DNA of 64,000 nucleotides from Misgurnus anguillicaudatus (GCF_027580225.2 NC_073339.2:42897501-42961500), one strand, 5' to 3'; positions 22,931-35,525 are shown, counted from the stretch's first letter. Notes: generated from the sequence alone by a model not told the origin. Numbers and translations are program-made.

Positions 22931-24105
22931 AATGTCTGATAAGACAGTGATTAAACTACTCACAGTGCAGATTTATTGCTTCGTCACGGGCTTCCCCATA
23001 TTATCCATCAGAATCAAAATATTATGCAATTTTTTTTACATTAAACTGATTTAAGATATAGTTTCTGGTGCAAATTTTCAAAGCAACACATCCACACAAC
23101 TTCTCCTCGGTGGCTTTGAAGTGATGTTGATCTACAGCTCTCCATCGCTGCTGCTCTCCGTCATTCAGCCCCCGTCTACATTCCTGACTCGTCCCATTAT
23201 TCAGTCACACAGGGAGAGGAGTTTGGTTTGTGGTGATAGCACGGAGCCCAGAAATCACATCCAGCACAACAACAACAGCAGGGTCTCATGAGGATGGACT
23301 GGGACGGTTGGTGGAGCGGTGATATGGCTGCCATCATGTCAAGGGCTCCACATTAGACGCGGGTGAAAACAGAAACTCCACTGAGCTTGACAAAGCAACA
23401 TATTTTTGTCCTTATTTTGCAATTTGTGTTTAAAATGATTATTGTCAAATTTTATTTTCGTTCCAAAATTCTTATGAAGAACGGCAGACAAGGCACTGAA
23501 ATTATATTACCAAATAAATGCAATAAAGAGTAAGCCGTATACAGAACACCCACCTAGTTTACATCTGATTTAGTTTTTTCTGCATTTGCTAATGAGAAAT
23601 GAAAATAGGCTGATACATTAGGAACACCAATGTTATTAAATCACCCAGTAAATAGTATTTTGCTGACGAGGAGTCCAATTTTACAGGGAAATATTTAAAA
23701 AAAATAAAATTATGTTTGAAGCTGTGAGATAGTTTCAACATCTTTCAGCACATAAAGATGATATTGGATGTATTATTAATGTAAACCCGTTCCTCTCACA
23801 GTCGGAGCCGAGTTAGATGTTACTTTCTGTAGACACGTCCTTTAATTTTAGCTTTTCCATGTAATGTCTACTTTCTCATTATAGTATGAGTTTTTATTGT
23901 GAATTACATTATAGTGTATTATGAATACATGGCTTATTCTCAAATATATGCCTTTTACACAATACATAAAGAATAGTATTTTTTTTGACATATTTTGTAA
24001 CGATGCTATAATGGGTCTGCAAAGCCTTGCATTGCAATTTTGTTCTGATATAAAAATGACCGTAAGTTAGTGTCAAGTGAAATGTATGTATTTCGAGGAC
24101 CCCAT
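22930..24105. other. intron 3, mostly single-copy sequence
   Basis: No transposon ends recognised. 23115-23365 is distinctly less AT-rich and higher in complexity than its neighbours and could be a conserved non-coding element. The rest is AT-rich. Confidence 0.4.
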
Positions 24106-24107
24106 TT

Positions 24108-24262
24108 ACATTACATTTACATTTATGCATATGGTTGATACTTTCATCCAAAGGCATGCATTTTTATCAGTTTGCATGTTTTCTGGGTATCGAACCCACA
24201 ACCTTCTGCAATGCTAATGCAATGCTCTACAGAAACACCCATATTAATACTATTTTAAAATC
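24108..24262 (-). mobile_element. tRNA-derived SINE, degenerate copy
   Basis: Minus-strand reading. The plus strand shows TACATTTACATTTATGCAT, then CTTTCATCCAAAGGCATGCA, then GGGTATCGAACCCACAACCT (inverse of a box B of the form GGTTCGANNC) and GCAATGCTCTAC (inverse box A area). This is the layout of a common fish tRNA SINE with its conserved 3' tail. Confidence 0.8.
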
Positions 24263-25506
24263 TTTTGTGGTAAAATGTTTTCAGACAGTTTCCTTGGGTC
24301 AAGTAACCGTCAACATCTATAGTTTTTATCAGCAAAATGTCAGTCAATGTTTCATCTCTATTAATTTGAGGAAACAAGAGTAAATAAAAAGATATTTATC
24401 GTAACATCTTCCAACTTTCAAGATCAGCCGGGATTTTAAAACTGCTCTCTTGCTGCACATCTGTGATCAAACGAGAAAAAATGGAGCTTGGGTTTTGAAA
24501 ATCTTTGTCGATTCGGAGTGCCACTATACAAACTACTCGCTTTCAAGGTCTTTCAAAGGCATTCTGATCCTTCAGGGACTCAACTGTATATAAGGTCTTT
24601 AAAAAAAGTGTAGCAGCCTGAATGCCGCTCACAGAATTCATTTTTATCCCATTGATCTTCTACCAGGAATAATGCTGCTAAAAAACAGCTATTTTTGTGA
24701 TGAAGAGACCATCTGTTCACCTACTGGCATGGCCTTAGGCAACAATGATCATGTGAGCAATCAGCACTTTAAAGAATGAATTTTGGTAATTACTGATATT
24801 TCCTAAAAATAACTTGGTGAAAAAACTACTTTTAGTAAATGCAAGGTACACGTCACCTAGCTTGAACACACACACATGGCCACACAACATAAAAGTCAAC
24901 AGCAAGATGTACTCTTTAACTCTTATGGGTTGTTGAGGCCATTTTTTTTAATGTCTTAATTTGGCTACAACTTTCTTTGTGTTTCAGTAAATAGAATGAT
25001 TTTTGATGACAAATCTTATATTGACACATAATGCTTTGACATTTTTCAAAAACTCTACAGAGTAAATTTATTACCCCTTCGGCCTGTTCGGTTACAAAAA
25101 AGCCACGAAATTAAAAGGCTGGAAAATTTTATCAGATTAATATATTTTTCCAAAAAAAAAAAAATCATAAATCTGTTCATCACCAGTACTAATCACAACT
25201 ACCAAATGATTACCAAATTTCGAATGATTTAACTTTTTAATTGCCAAGTTCATAAGTGGTGTCACTGATTTGATGAAAAAAAAGTGATTGTGGACTGGAT
25301 TTTTTTAAACCTGCAGTCTTGGGCTTTTCAAAGATTGGTAAAAACATTGGCTTGATGCATTTTTAGTTTTTGTGCAGCATCAGTTTTTACTTTTTTCTCC
25401 CTGATTTACTGTTTTGCCCCATTGGCTTCCATCATAATGACATTTTTTGATTGCAAAGCCATGACACCATATAATCATGAAAAAACACACTCAAATGTAA
25501 AAAGTA

Positions 25507-25974
25507 TTAACAGGCACATATTATGCAAATCCAGTTTTGGTGTTGGTGTTTGGACATAAATTTGTGTTGGCAGCCCTACAATGAAAAAATCCACCCTCTC
25601 CTTCTTTTTTAATCCCCATTAAAACAAAACAGTTTCATTAAACATGCTGTTTTGATTCTGTTGTTATTGTGACATCACACTGATGAAGCCCCGCCCAGGG
25701 TCACTGACTGGTTAATTTTCCCAAAAGCTTTCCTAATGTTTATGTTAGCACATTGTAGCGCTAATGCAGCTAAGTATTGTCTCAGACTGTATGCACAAGA
25801 ATCAGATCTATTTTTTACCGAAAATGCTCACTGTCTGTTGGTAAGGAAGGGCGGAGTTGCAGCTCATTTGCATTTAAAGGTACACACGATAAAACAGCAA
25901 TTTTTTGCTCCATCCCAGATAGGGGCATTTTGACTTATATTACATCTTGTAAAAATATCATATGTGCCCTTTAA
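25507..25974. mobile_element. MITE, GGCACATATTATG ends
   Basis: TTAACAGGCACATATTATGC at the left and CATATGTGCCCTTTAA at the right, about 468 bp. Related to the 6096-6540 family by its ends, GACATCAC block and CTCATTTGCATTTAAAGG block. Confidence 0.75.
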
Positions 25975-26974
25975 GGACATTCTCATGTTATGGCATATCT
26001 GCTTCTTTGATGTTTAGCAAACAATTTCATACCTAAACAAAATCTGAACAATCATGTAATGGCACCCTGCAAGAATTCACAATAAAGCTGTTTAATGTCT
26101 TTTAAATTTTATAAGTTTGACTAACTAATAAAACTGTAAAGTGGTCAGTGATCTGTGTGCACTTGCTGATTCTTTCTAGTGTTTTATAAAGCATTAAAGT
26201 GTATTATAATTTACTGCCATTGTATTAAATCCACTGAACTGGATATTGATTAACTCATCTCCCTTTGTGTTCTGAAGAAAAAGAAATTCATGAAGGTTTG
26301 AAGTGACATGAGGGCGAATGGTGACAGAATTTTTTATTTTTGGATGAACTGTTTCTTTAAGCCTTTGGGATGTGTGAATGTGTGTGTGATTGTTAACTGA
26401 ATCAATCAATGAACATATGTGATATTGTGAGATAATGCATTTAAATGATGATCCAAATTGAGAGATGGAGATTAGGAATTAGCAAGAATGTGTAATGCAA
26501 TAGCTGACAATAGAGAATAACAGACTTAGAAACCCCAAAAAAACTTAGCAACTGCATAACAACGCTCTTGCAACCCTCTGCAACTGTAAGACACTTTTAT
26601 CTCTATTTGGTAAGTTGTAAAAGACACTATTTACTCAATTTCATACGTGACTAACGCAAATTTTTCGTGCGAATGAAGCTTAAAATGTTCAAGCGTCCAA
26701 CTACGTGCAATAGCTCAATTTATTTGTTTAATTTGCATCTAGCGTGAATGCACAGGTGGGCCTATTGTTTGAATAGTAATGCCACTTTTTGCTTGTTAAA
26801 AGATCTGTAATACATTTTAGATCAATCCTATTTGTATTCCAATCATGTTAGTTCTAATATTTATATATTCCCTGCCCTTTCTGCTATTATATTCATGATA
26901 AAATATAAATTGACCATTTAATGCAATGAGGATTGATCTAACTAATGCCTCTGTTGTTTACCCAGCATTCAGCT

Positions 26975-26975
<1 letters not shown>

Positions 26976-27062
<87 letters not shown>
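26976..27062. repeat. (AC)n microsatellite, about 43 units
   Basis: An uninterrupted AC dinucleotide run of about 86 bp in intron 3. Likely polymorphic. Confidence 0.98.
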
Positions 27063-27065
<3 letters not shown>

Positions 27066-27614
27066 CAGCAGATGGAGAGAGAATGACAGTTCTCCAGACT
27101 GAGCTCAGCGAACTGGCACTGTTTCAAATAGACAAAAAACCCTGAAGCCTGTGGATGTGTGTTTTCTAAATGTCATTAAAAGGGGAACAATTATTTGTAA
27201 TCCAGTCTGTGTAGACACAGCTAAAGTCATTTTTTGTGTGATTTACTATTTTGTATGTTAAATCATCCTACATAATGGAAACGAGAATTTCGCCAAAACT
27301 CCCAAAGATCGCAAAAAATACAATACAAAAAAGTTATATATCTGCAATGGAAACAAGAATTTCGCATTTACAGGTCACCTGGTGTACGTAAAAGTCACGT
27401 GATCATTCTTTAAAGGCACAAATTTACATATACTTTCAAAAAACACTTCATATGTAGCCGCTCCACTTGCCATTAATGCTTGGATAACATGCTTCTTAAA
27501 ATAAAAATAATGGCTAGTGCAATGATTGTAATATCTGCAATCCTTTCAACATCTGTAGACGTTTGGAATGACTTTATGAAATTGGTAACACCTAAAAATG
27601 TAAGCTTTATTAAC

Positions 27615-28034
27615 TTAAAATGTTCACTTCCCTGCCAGTTGTTTTGAAAAAAAGTTTCCCGCCAGCATTTTTTTTTTTTTTTGTGATTTTCACAAACATT
27701 TCACAAAATGCCTTCCAGGAAAATGTTCTCCTATAAATAAATAAACATACAAATATATCAAATGAAAGGTGAAGGTTGAAATAATTGCATTTTTGTAAAA
27801 GGAATTTTGTTAGAGATCAGATTCAGAATGATTATCAAAACATACACGTTTAAAATTTTTACATTTGTAAAATTCGTTTTTGCTTCAGTTTTTAAAAAAT
27901 TGGATAAGAGCACCATCTAGTGGATAAAGGTAGAATAACAGATTACCGTAAAAAGTCATCAGAAAAGTGTCATTGGCAGGAAAATGTTTTTCTTAATTGA
28001 CGAGATACCTTGTCAATGGCGGGGAAAGAGTTAA
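27615..28034 (-). mobile_element. TTAA-flanked MITE, family copy D
   Basis: The plus strand ends GGCGGGGAAAGAG TTAA. The other edge is degraded (TTAA then AATGTTCACTTCCCTGCC). The interior matches copies A, B, C and E in inverse orientation (GAGCACCATCTAGTGG, GACGAGATACC, poly-T). Confidence 0.8.
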
Positions 28035-28235
28035 AGTAAAAAATAAAAATATATATATTTAAAAATATTACATGTTAGGTGTTACCAATTGAAGTAATAA
28101 CTTAACTCAACATTAACTTCAAGTTAAAACATTCAAGGTAAAAAAATTTTTTTTTAAATTATTTCAACTGGTAACACCTACACAAATAAGCTTTAGCAAC
28201 TTACATTTGGTCATTTAAAGTGAGAAAATTTTAGT

Positions 28236-28562
28236 TAAAGGGATAGTTCGGTTAAAATGATATTAAACCCATAATTTACTCACCCCGAAACCGTCCGAGA
28301 TACATATGTCCATCATTTTCAGACGATGACAATTTCAGATATTTTAGATAATGTTTTAGATCTTTCAATTAATTAAATGTGAAGTTATGTCCAAAAAATG
28401 TGCATCCATCCTTCACAAAATTAATCCAAACGGCTCCAGGATGATAAATAAAGGTCTTCTGAGGGTAATCCGCACAGTGTTGTTGTAGAAATATCCATAT
28501 TTAAAACTTTATAAACGAAAATAACTACCTTCCGGTAGCGCCGCCATCTTAGACTCCTCTGC
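28236..28562. mobile_element. TTAAAGGGATAGTTCGG MITE, one-ended copy
   Basis: It opens with the widespread fish edge TTAAAGGGATAGTTCGG, then AACCCATAATTTACTCACCC, and ends near GCGCCGCCATCTTAGACTCC without an inverse edge. Confidence 0.7.
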
Positions 28563-29779
28563 CAACTGAATTAATTATTCAAGTTAATTTAACTTTCACT
28601 ATAGGATAAAACATTTAAGGTAAAAATAAAAAATACTTCAATTGGTAACACCTACAAAATGTAAGCTTTTTCAACTATCAATTTTAGTTAAAAATATTAT
28701 ATTTTTAGGTGTTACCAATTGAAGTATTTTTTTTAAGTTAATCCTTCCTTTACTTTTTACAGTGTAACACTGGTTATTAGAAAAGCTGTAATTTTGAAAT
28801 AGCTTTTATCGACAAAGTTTTTTGCAAATATGTAATGAAAACCAGGTTACTGACAGGGTCACGTTTACTTCCCTGTAAGATTTTGGCTTTGGCAATCATA
28901 CAAAATCATATCCTAGACTTTATTTATTTGTTTGTGAGTGGGTGTTTAACTTTAACCTGCTCATCTTTTCAAGGCAGTTGAGAATGAATACATTTTAATA
29001 AATATTGTTAGAAAAAGTTGAAAGCCTTTTGCACTGTTTCAGTTCCTGGTATAATTTCACGAATGCTTCAAATCAGATCAAATTTGGATTCGCAACTATG
29101 TTTTCCCTCATCTATGTTCCTTTCCTTTAGCCATTATTTTATGAATAAATGTGCAAATGACACGTACGTAGATTTGACTTTTTACTATTTCTGTGTGTTT
29201 TATGTTGAGTTAGGTGGGCTTTTTAGGACTTATTGCCTGCGCAAACAAATTAAACAAGGAAAAAATTATTAAAATCTATTTATGTTCTTTACAGTTATAC
29301 AAATGCTGATGATTGCAAAATACACTACTTGCATATCTTACATGATATAATGCCAAAAAAATCGTAATTACTAAACTCCACAATTCTTAGCTTAGCTTAA
29401 CATTTTTTCAGATTAGTGATGTGTTCTCCACCCCTATGCATTTAAAGTTTTGGCCTAATTGCTTTGCAGGGAACATACGGAGACCTATTGGGAGTTGTGC
29501 TTGGTCAGACCTCTGAATTCACCAGAGAATCGACAACTGCTGTGAGAAAATTGGAAGAACTGCAATGAATTAAACAGAAGACTTCCCTCTTTAGGTATAA
29601 TTTCTTTTGTAGGGTAAATGTCATCATTTATTATCTTAGTCAAAGAGACTCAATTATAGATAAAGGGAAAGCATTAAATGAATACTGTACTCCATATTTC
29701 TGGCATCATTCACACACATTTATGTCAGTTAAACTCTATGTGATTGTATATTTAAAGAAAATCAAAAGAAAAGGTCAAC

Positions 29780-30068
29780 AGATCCTTATATGTACCATTT
29801 ATGTACATATATGTATACATCTGGTACCAATATGTACACTTAAAAAAATGCTAGGTTATTTTAAGCCCAACGTTGGGTCAAAAAGGAACAACCCAGTATA
29901 GGTTAAATTACAAACTAAGGGTTGGGCTCGTCCCTTTTTGACCCAGCATTTTTTAGACTGTACCTTTTAGGTACTATATGCACTCTTTGGTACCAATACA
30001 GTATGTACTGTGAGGTAGTAATATGAACTCTTTAGGTGCAAAGATGTACATTTTGTCTAACAGTGTAA
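29780..30068. mobile_element. GGTACC-rich element with nested small MITE
   Basis: The outer sequence repeats TATGTACC, TGGTACCAATATGTAC and GGTACTATATGCACTC. The same wording is at 51998-52206. The inner piece 29842-29955 has inverted ends AAAAAAATGCTAGGTT and ACCCAGCATTTTTT and interrupts it. Confidence 0.7.
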
Positions 30069-30069
30069 C

Positions 30070-30960
30070 CTATAAAATAGCAATAGTCCATGCAACTTAT
30101 GACTTGCACTGTAAATATTTAGCAATTACTGTATACAGCAGCTTATGTGTGCACAATAAATCGAAATTCTTCAACATCCACTGTCCAGAGATTTTTGGCA
30201 AGATCTTTCGTCCCTTGTTTAAAATCACAGTGGCAGTCGAATGTATAATGAATTTCATTCGATAATGAATGTCCGAATTTAAAAAAAAAACATTCATGCC
30301 AGCTTTTGTTACAAAAACGAATGCATGCTGTAAAATTATTCATCCTCCCAACACTTGTTTGAAGGAATCGCGTTGATGGAATAAGGAAAAGGCCGCCTCA
30401 TTTTTCCGCTGAAGTAGCTGTGTGCATGAAAGCTACTTGGCATCAGTAAAGCAGAAGTGCATGGTGGGGAAGTACATCAGTTGCATTTTACATCAACGGA
30501 TCCATTAGGATCTGGAGGCTGTTGCTCTCAGGGAAAGAAAAACAAAAGCTTTCATCTCTTGAACTTGAAACACTGCTGGGTTTGGAAAAAATTTGAGCAT
30601 CTTTATATTGATATTAAAGGTAATGATCTAACTATACATGTTACAGCGGGACATTACACAATTATTACATTCTGCTTTCCACCCAAACACTCGTTCAGAA
30701 AATCACCTTTCCACATTTTACGTTTTGCACACTTTTGCTGTTTTTTCCCTCGCCCTTATTTCCACGTTACTTTTACAAAACTTGCTAGAGTTTCATGTAC
30801 TGTAAATCAGAGCGGGCTTTAGTGTCACCATTGGTCCAATAGTTCTAGATTGACAGTTGCACCTCTAGCCAATCAGCCGAAGTTAACGTCACTCCAGTGC
30901 AACCAAAAAATACCAACCAATCTGAATCAGAAATACTGATAGGCACAAAAATAGACAGAC
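30070..30960. other. intron 3 next to exon 3, no recognised feature
   Basis: A 121-residue plus-strand open frame (30457-30822) has no recognisable domain and no splice context that would make it a gene. Not assigned. Confidence 0.5.
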
Positions 30961-30968
30961 AGAGATAC

Positions 30969-31155
30969 CCGTCAAGTTCTTGAGGCCGAGCTGTCTGAGG
31001 CCGAAGTGTCCGTCTCGCCTGTAGTTGAGGAAGATGGCCAGCGCGTAACGTCCCTCGTAGAGTTTGGTTCCGCGGATGATCCGCAAGTTCTCCAGGGGAA
31101 GATAATCAAACTGGTTCAGCGCCACCAACACGTAACCCGTCACCTCCCGGATTGA
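30969..31155 (-). CDS. erbb4: erbb4 exon 3 (domain I core)
   Basis: This 187-bp exon encodes 62 codons plus one base and forms the beta-helix core of domain I (L1), one of the two ligand-contacting lobes. It opens with [16 protein letters not shown] and continues with [39 protein letters not shown] and GLKNLT; NLT is an N-glycosylation sequon. The acceptor is ctctctgcag. The donor is gtatct, weaker than the usual gtaagt or gtgagt. The terminal G pairs with AA from exon 4 to make Glu. The open frame runs past both splice sites, but those extensions do not look like ERBB protein, so the exon was cut at the consensus sites. Confidence 0.96.
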
Positions 31156-31340
31156 CTGCAGAGAGATGCAAAGTGTCCTTATTATCATCTACTGTATGCA
31201 AGCTATTTATAGGCTCATTTTAATGTCAAATTATTCATACTTAAAGGAAAACACCATAGTTTTTCAATATTTTACTATGTTCTTACCTCAACTTAGATGA
31301 ATTAATACATACCTATTTTTTTTCAATCCGTGCACTTTTA

Positions 31341-33514
31341 GGGCCCTATTTTAACGATCTAACCGCATTGTCTAAAGCAGAGGTCCCCAACTTTTTTTCA
31401 CCATGGACCGGTTTCAGCTTTAAAAAATTTCGCGGACCGGGGGTGAGATGGGGGGGGGGGTTGTTTGGGGTCGCTGAGTTGCTGAAAATCCTCCTTTTCG
31501 AAATGTACTTTTTAAACGGAAGTAAAGATAACAACCATGCATTAGGAAAATTAATAGGATAATAATTGCTTTATTTAGGCTATAGTATATTTTCTATAGC
31601 TATAAAACCATATTTTGGCGGATTGTTTTTTACTTTCATTGTTTTTACTAGTTTGCTTACCCATTTAGTCTTAATAATTAATGGAACCTAAACGAACTTG
31701 GCTTGCTGTTCTCGAAGGCAGCTCGAATCTTGGTCGGGCTCGAGACCCAATTCCAAGTAACAGAAGAGAAGAAAAATGCAGTGAAGGAGGAGAGATGCCA
31801 GAAGAATTTCGGCTGGGCGCAGATGGCACGGAGACTCACGTTTACCATGATTAATGATGATTGACAAGTTTAGGTTCCTTTCAAACCTACGTTAAAAGTG
31901 TAGCCGTTAAAATATTATTAGCCTAATAGTTTATTTTGAGCATGGTGCTACGATTGATGGATAATTCTAAAGTTGTTTTAAAGAAGAATAAAATAATCAC
32001 TTTTCAGTCATTTGCGCTGTCACACAATTGAACGTCTCCGCCTATGTACATCATTTGCGACGTACATTTGCAAATGATTCATAAAGTCATACCTCCGCAA
32101 TTCTTTGATCGATTGTGTTTTATAAGTACTGTATGCTCAAATTCTTATGACAGCAATATGATCGCTGATGCACTGGTAGAGAGAGAGAGAGGCGGAGAAA
32201 AAGAGAGAGAGAGCGGCTCTGTTCAAAAGTGGAAATGATTGATGTTATTTTGAATTCGGGCCGTTTTTGCGACCCGGTGGCAACTTGTCCACGACCCAGT
32301 ACTGGGTCGCGACCCGGTGGTTGGGGACCTCTGGTCTAAAGCGCACAGCGCAACGTCTAATGGGCGTGTCCGAATCGACTTTTGCTAATTTAACGACAGG
32401 AAAAATGGTTTGTGCGCAGAGCGCATGGTCGAAAAGGGTTGGTCCTATTTTTTAATGAGTAATGGGAGTATTTTGGCCGTAACGTGCAATAAACCAATGA
32501 GAGTCTCAGCTCTCATCCCCTTTAAAAGCCTGTTGGGCTGGCGCTATGTCTAATGCCTTCTGTATTTACATGACGGACTTTGTAAACTGAAAAACTAAGC
32601 AGAGGAAGAAGATCCCCAGTTTAAAAATGTTAAATAATTGCGTTGTTTTTCACTTGTATTGAAATGTTATTTTTCTATTTAAACCTTTAAAACCGTTTTC
32701 TTTTAGTCATGGAAGTAAAAAAGCAGGCTTTTAATTGCTTTAAATGTCTGGCTATCCAATATCATCAAAAAATAATTTACAAGTATGTAAGAAAAGGTTT
32801 GTACTCTAAAAATACTTTATTTGTAACAAACAGGAGATAAAGAATTTATAAACGGCTCTCCGAACGTTTCAGCACTTGGACAGCGTTTTTTTAAGCAAAG
32901 AGTTTTTTTTAAACATTACTTAAAAATGTTTCTCATCTCACCATATCCACAGGTACAGAGGTATTATATACAATAAATCCGTTTAAAGCAAAACATTTAT
33001 TTACTTACCAGGCTACAAGTGAAGCAGCTCTTTGTGCCTTTTAACGTCTCATAATCGGTCCTCATTTATATCCAAGAGACTCAATAATAATCTTTTACAT
33101 TTCAATCCTTTAATCTTTTTATATTGGAAAAGCATTTTTGTGCTGCTGAGCATTCATGTATGTGATAAGCAAACCTGCGTTTTCGTCCTGTTTATATACC
33201 GCATATTTCTAACGCGCTCTTTAAATAACAAAAAACATTTTGCGCCATTAACTTTAGACTTTAGACCAGGTTTTTGTTGGTCAATGGCGTAGTCTATTTT
33301 AGTTGCCTCAAAATAGCAACGCGCCAACAATGCGCCTGAACACACCTCGTTTTTACATCAGAACGCCCATGGGCGCAAACATGGGCGCAAATGCATTTGC
33401 TATTTAAACAACGTGGCGCTAAACGTGAAAATTATAATTGTGCAGGGTGGAAACTAGCAAAAGACACTTGCGTAGCGCTTTGCGCTGCATTGCGCTGGGT
33501 GTAAGATAGAGCCC
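31341..33514. mobile_element. GGGCCCTAT-ended DNA element with TTA target duplication (middle layer)
   Basis: GGGCCCTATTTTAACGATCT at the left; at the right GTAAGATAGAGCCC followed by TTA. TTA also precedes the left end, giving a 3-bp duplication that would fit PIF/Harbinger. The interior is shared in inverse orientation with 49564-51173 (ATGCGCCTGAACACACCTCG, GCGCAAATGCATTTGC). Without its own hAT insertion it would be about 1.2 kb. No transposase seen. Confidence 0.8.
31378..32333. mobile_element. hAT non-autonomous element (innermost layer)
   Basis: The inverted ends are CAGAGGTCCCCAAC and GTTGGGGACCTCTG. The perfect 8-bp duplication GTCTAAAG occurs at 31370-31377 and 32334-32341. 956 bp. 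The interior includes a GA-rich simple repeat near 32178-32213 and no transposase frame. Confidence 0.92.
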
Positions 33515-33999
33515 TTAATCTTTGTAGCACTTCTTGAATGTGTTAGCATTTAGCCTAGCCCCATTCTTTCCTATGGCTCCAAACAAAAGTTTTATTTTGT
33601 GTCACCATACTTACTCATGTTACTACTCACATAACAGTCTTTAAATAGAAAAAACATGGAAGTGTTTGGTGGCTTATAAATTCATCCCTGTTAGGATTCA
33701 GAGTAATGAATGGGGCTAGGCTAAATGCTAACACATTCACATGCGCTGTACAAAGATTAAAAGTGCACGCATTGAAAAAAGATACTGTAGGTATGTATAA
33801 ATTCATCTAAGTTGAGGTAAAAACATAGTAAAATATTGCTATCCCTTTAAAGAAAAACAGGCATACGCACAATGACAATACGTAAGATATGTAACATACA
33901 GAATGTTATAAAAACCCTAACATACTTATTTTTGTTAAATGTTTCATTTGAAATAAAATAGTGCCACTGATATTTTGTTATCTAACGTAATGACGTTCA

Positions 34000-34545
34000 T
34001 ATATTTTAAAGTGGGGCTGAAGTGTTTTCCATGTTTCTCAGCAACTACTGCACCGCATCAATGTCACTCCCACCTGCACTCCACAGTTCAGAAGAACATA
34101 TTCATACATCTCAAATCACTTCATTTTTAAAGCTCTATAGAAGAGATTTGTCCTCTGCCCTAGGTCATCGTGTCCATTGAGAGAACGACAAAGAGATCGC
34201 CTTGATATAATTTGAAGAGATAATGACCCAAGGGACCCCGGACGCCCCAACCCACATCAATCACGTTGACATCCAATCACCGCTTTGTACTGCACCGTGT
34301 GTCATTAGCAGAGGAGGACGAGTGTGTTTCATGCTAAAGCTGTGAGTGTAATAGAGCTGTAGTGATCGGACCCGCGTGCATCACTGATGTTGTCATGAAG
34401 AGCTGACCAAGCACACAGCGAAGGAAACACCTGACAGCTGTCACCTGTCAGTCACGTGAACTGGAAGTCCACATCTGGCTATTCATAAATAGGTGCAAAT
34501 TCTGGAGCCGCTAGTAGGACCAAAAGATGTCTGCTTCGATGTTAT
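34000..34545. other. single-copy, higher-complexity stretch in intron 2
   Basis: Between repeat-rich regions, 34010-34470 has balanced base composition and no recognisable repeat edge. It ends in a cluster of palindromic transcription-factor-like words: TGACAGCTGTCA at 34432, CCTGTCA at 34444 and GTCACGTGA at 34451. It could be a conserved regulatory element; that cannot be shown without alignment. Confidence 0.35.
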
Positions 34546-34546
34546 A

Positions 34547-34625
34547 TATTGTAGCTCCACTGGTCGAGAATTGCATTTGCAAAGGTCAAGGGTTTGAACC
34601 CAATGCACACAAAAAACACAAGGTA
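34547..34625 (+). mobile_element. tRNA-derived SINE head, truncated
   Basis: TGTAGCTCCACTGGTCGAGA resembles box A of a tRNA head and GGGTTTGAACCC resembles box B. The tail is not recognisable. Confidence 0.65.
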
Positions 34626-35525
34626 AGAAAGATTTGTCGGTTCAACTTTAAAAAGTAAGTTACCTGTCAACTAACATTTTTATGTTAAAGTAACTTAAAA
34701 TTAAAGGCAACCAGGTATTGTATTGTATATATACATTAGTCTGAGAGTGCTTTGGAAACAAACAACAATACAATGATGGCTAAATTGCTATGAATATTTA
34801 GATTAAATTTTCACGAATAAGGTAAAATAAGGTCTATGGTAAGCATTACTTGAGGTGTTTACACAATAAAACATGGTCAAATATTTGGTAAACATTCCGT
34901 CCCATCGTGGGATCAGTGTATTTTTGTTAGATCAGAATAATCTTGCTACTGTAATATTTGCTGCCTTTGTGTTAGTGTCAAATCTTTGGACTAATTATAA
35001 TCTAGGAAACCACACAATGCAAGCCATCTGGTTTAAGTAATAGTTGTTAGTAGATAAAGTAGTCTTAAATCGAGCAAAGCCACACATATCTCTCAGTGTG
35101 GGCAGAAACTAGAGCTCCTATTGTCCTCACATGACACAAGAGTGAATGAACAACATGGAAAAACACGGTAATCAGTAATTATTCTGATTATACCTTTCAT
35201 ACAGGCACACTGATGAAGAACAAGCAATGCATCAAAGCCCCAGAAAAAAATGAAACAATTTCTATAGTGCATTACTAAAACTACTAAAACTTTATAATTA
35301 CCATGGCAGATGTTTTGCCTCTAAGGGTTTATGTTTCTTTGTTTATTATTTTTGGCATTAAGTTTATTTATGACAAGTAAAATAAAGAGACAAGGTTTGA
35401 GGGGTGATATACAACAGTTAAGAGCTATTGCATTGCACGAGCAACAAAGATGAAAAAAATGTTACTCTATTTATTTTATTTTACTTTATTTTAACCCTAA
35501 ACTATTATTTCTATACTATTCTTTT

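Larger units (their letters stand above)
27575..28775. repeat. cluster of inverted GGTAACACCTA units with two insertions
   Basis: TTGGTAACACCTA occurs near 27581 and 28646 and CTGGTAACACCTA near 28170; the inverse TAGGTGTTACCAATT occurs near 28075 and 28708. The cluster ends TTTTTACAGTG, a common MITE edge. Copy D of the TTAA family (27615-28034) and a TTAAAGGGATAGTTCGG element (28236-28562) are inserted in it. Confidence 0.65.
31241..33850. mobile_element. palindromic MITE (outermost layer of a three-layer nest)
   Basis: Left TTAAAGGAAAACACCATAG and right CTATCCCTTTAA. The arms share ATATTTTACTATG, CTCAACTTAGATGAATT and GCACTTTTAATCTTTGTA with their inverses. The palindrome is opened by the 2.2-kb insertion at 31341-33514; the rest of its stem and loop runs 33515-33850. 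Confidence 0.85.

Noticed and set aside
30457..30822. 121-residue plus-strand open frame
   Set aside because: Low-complexity composition, no family resemblance, no promoter or splice support.
34547..34625. Functional tRNA gene
   Set aside because: Box A and B are recognisable but the cloverleaf arms do not pair well; it fits a SINE head.
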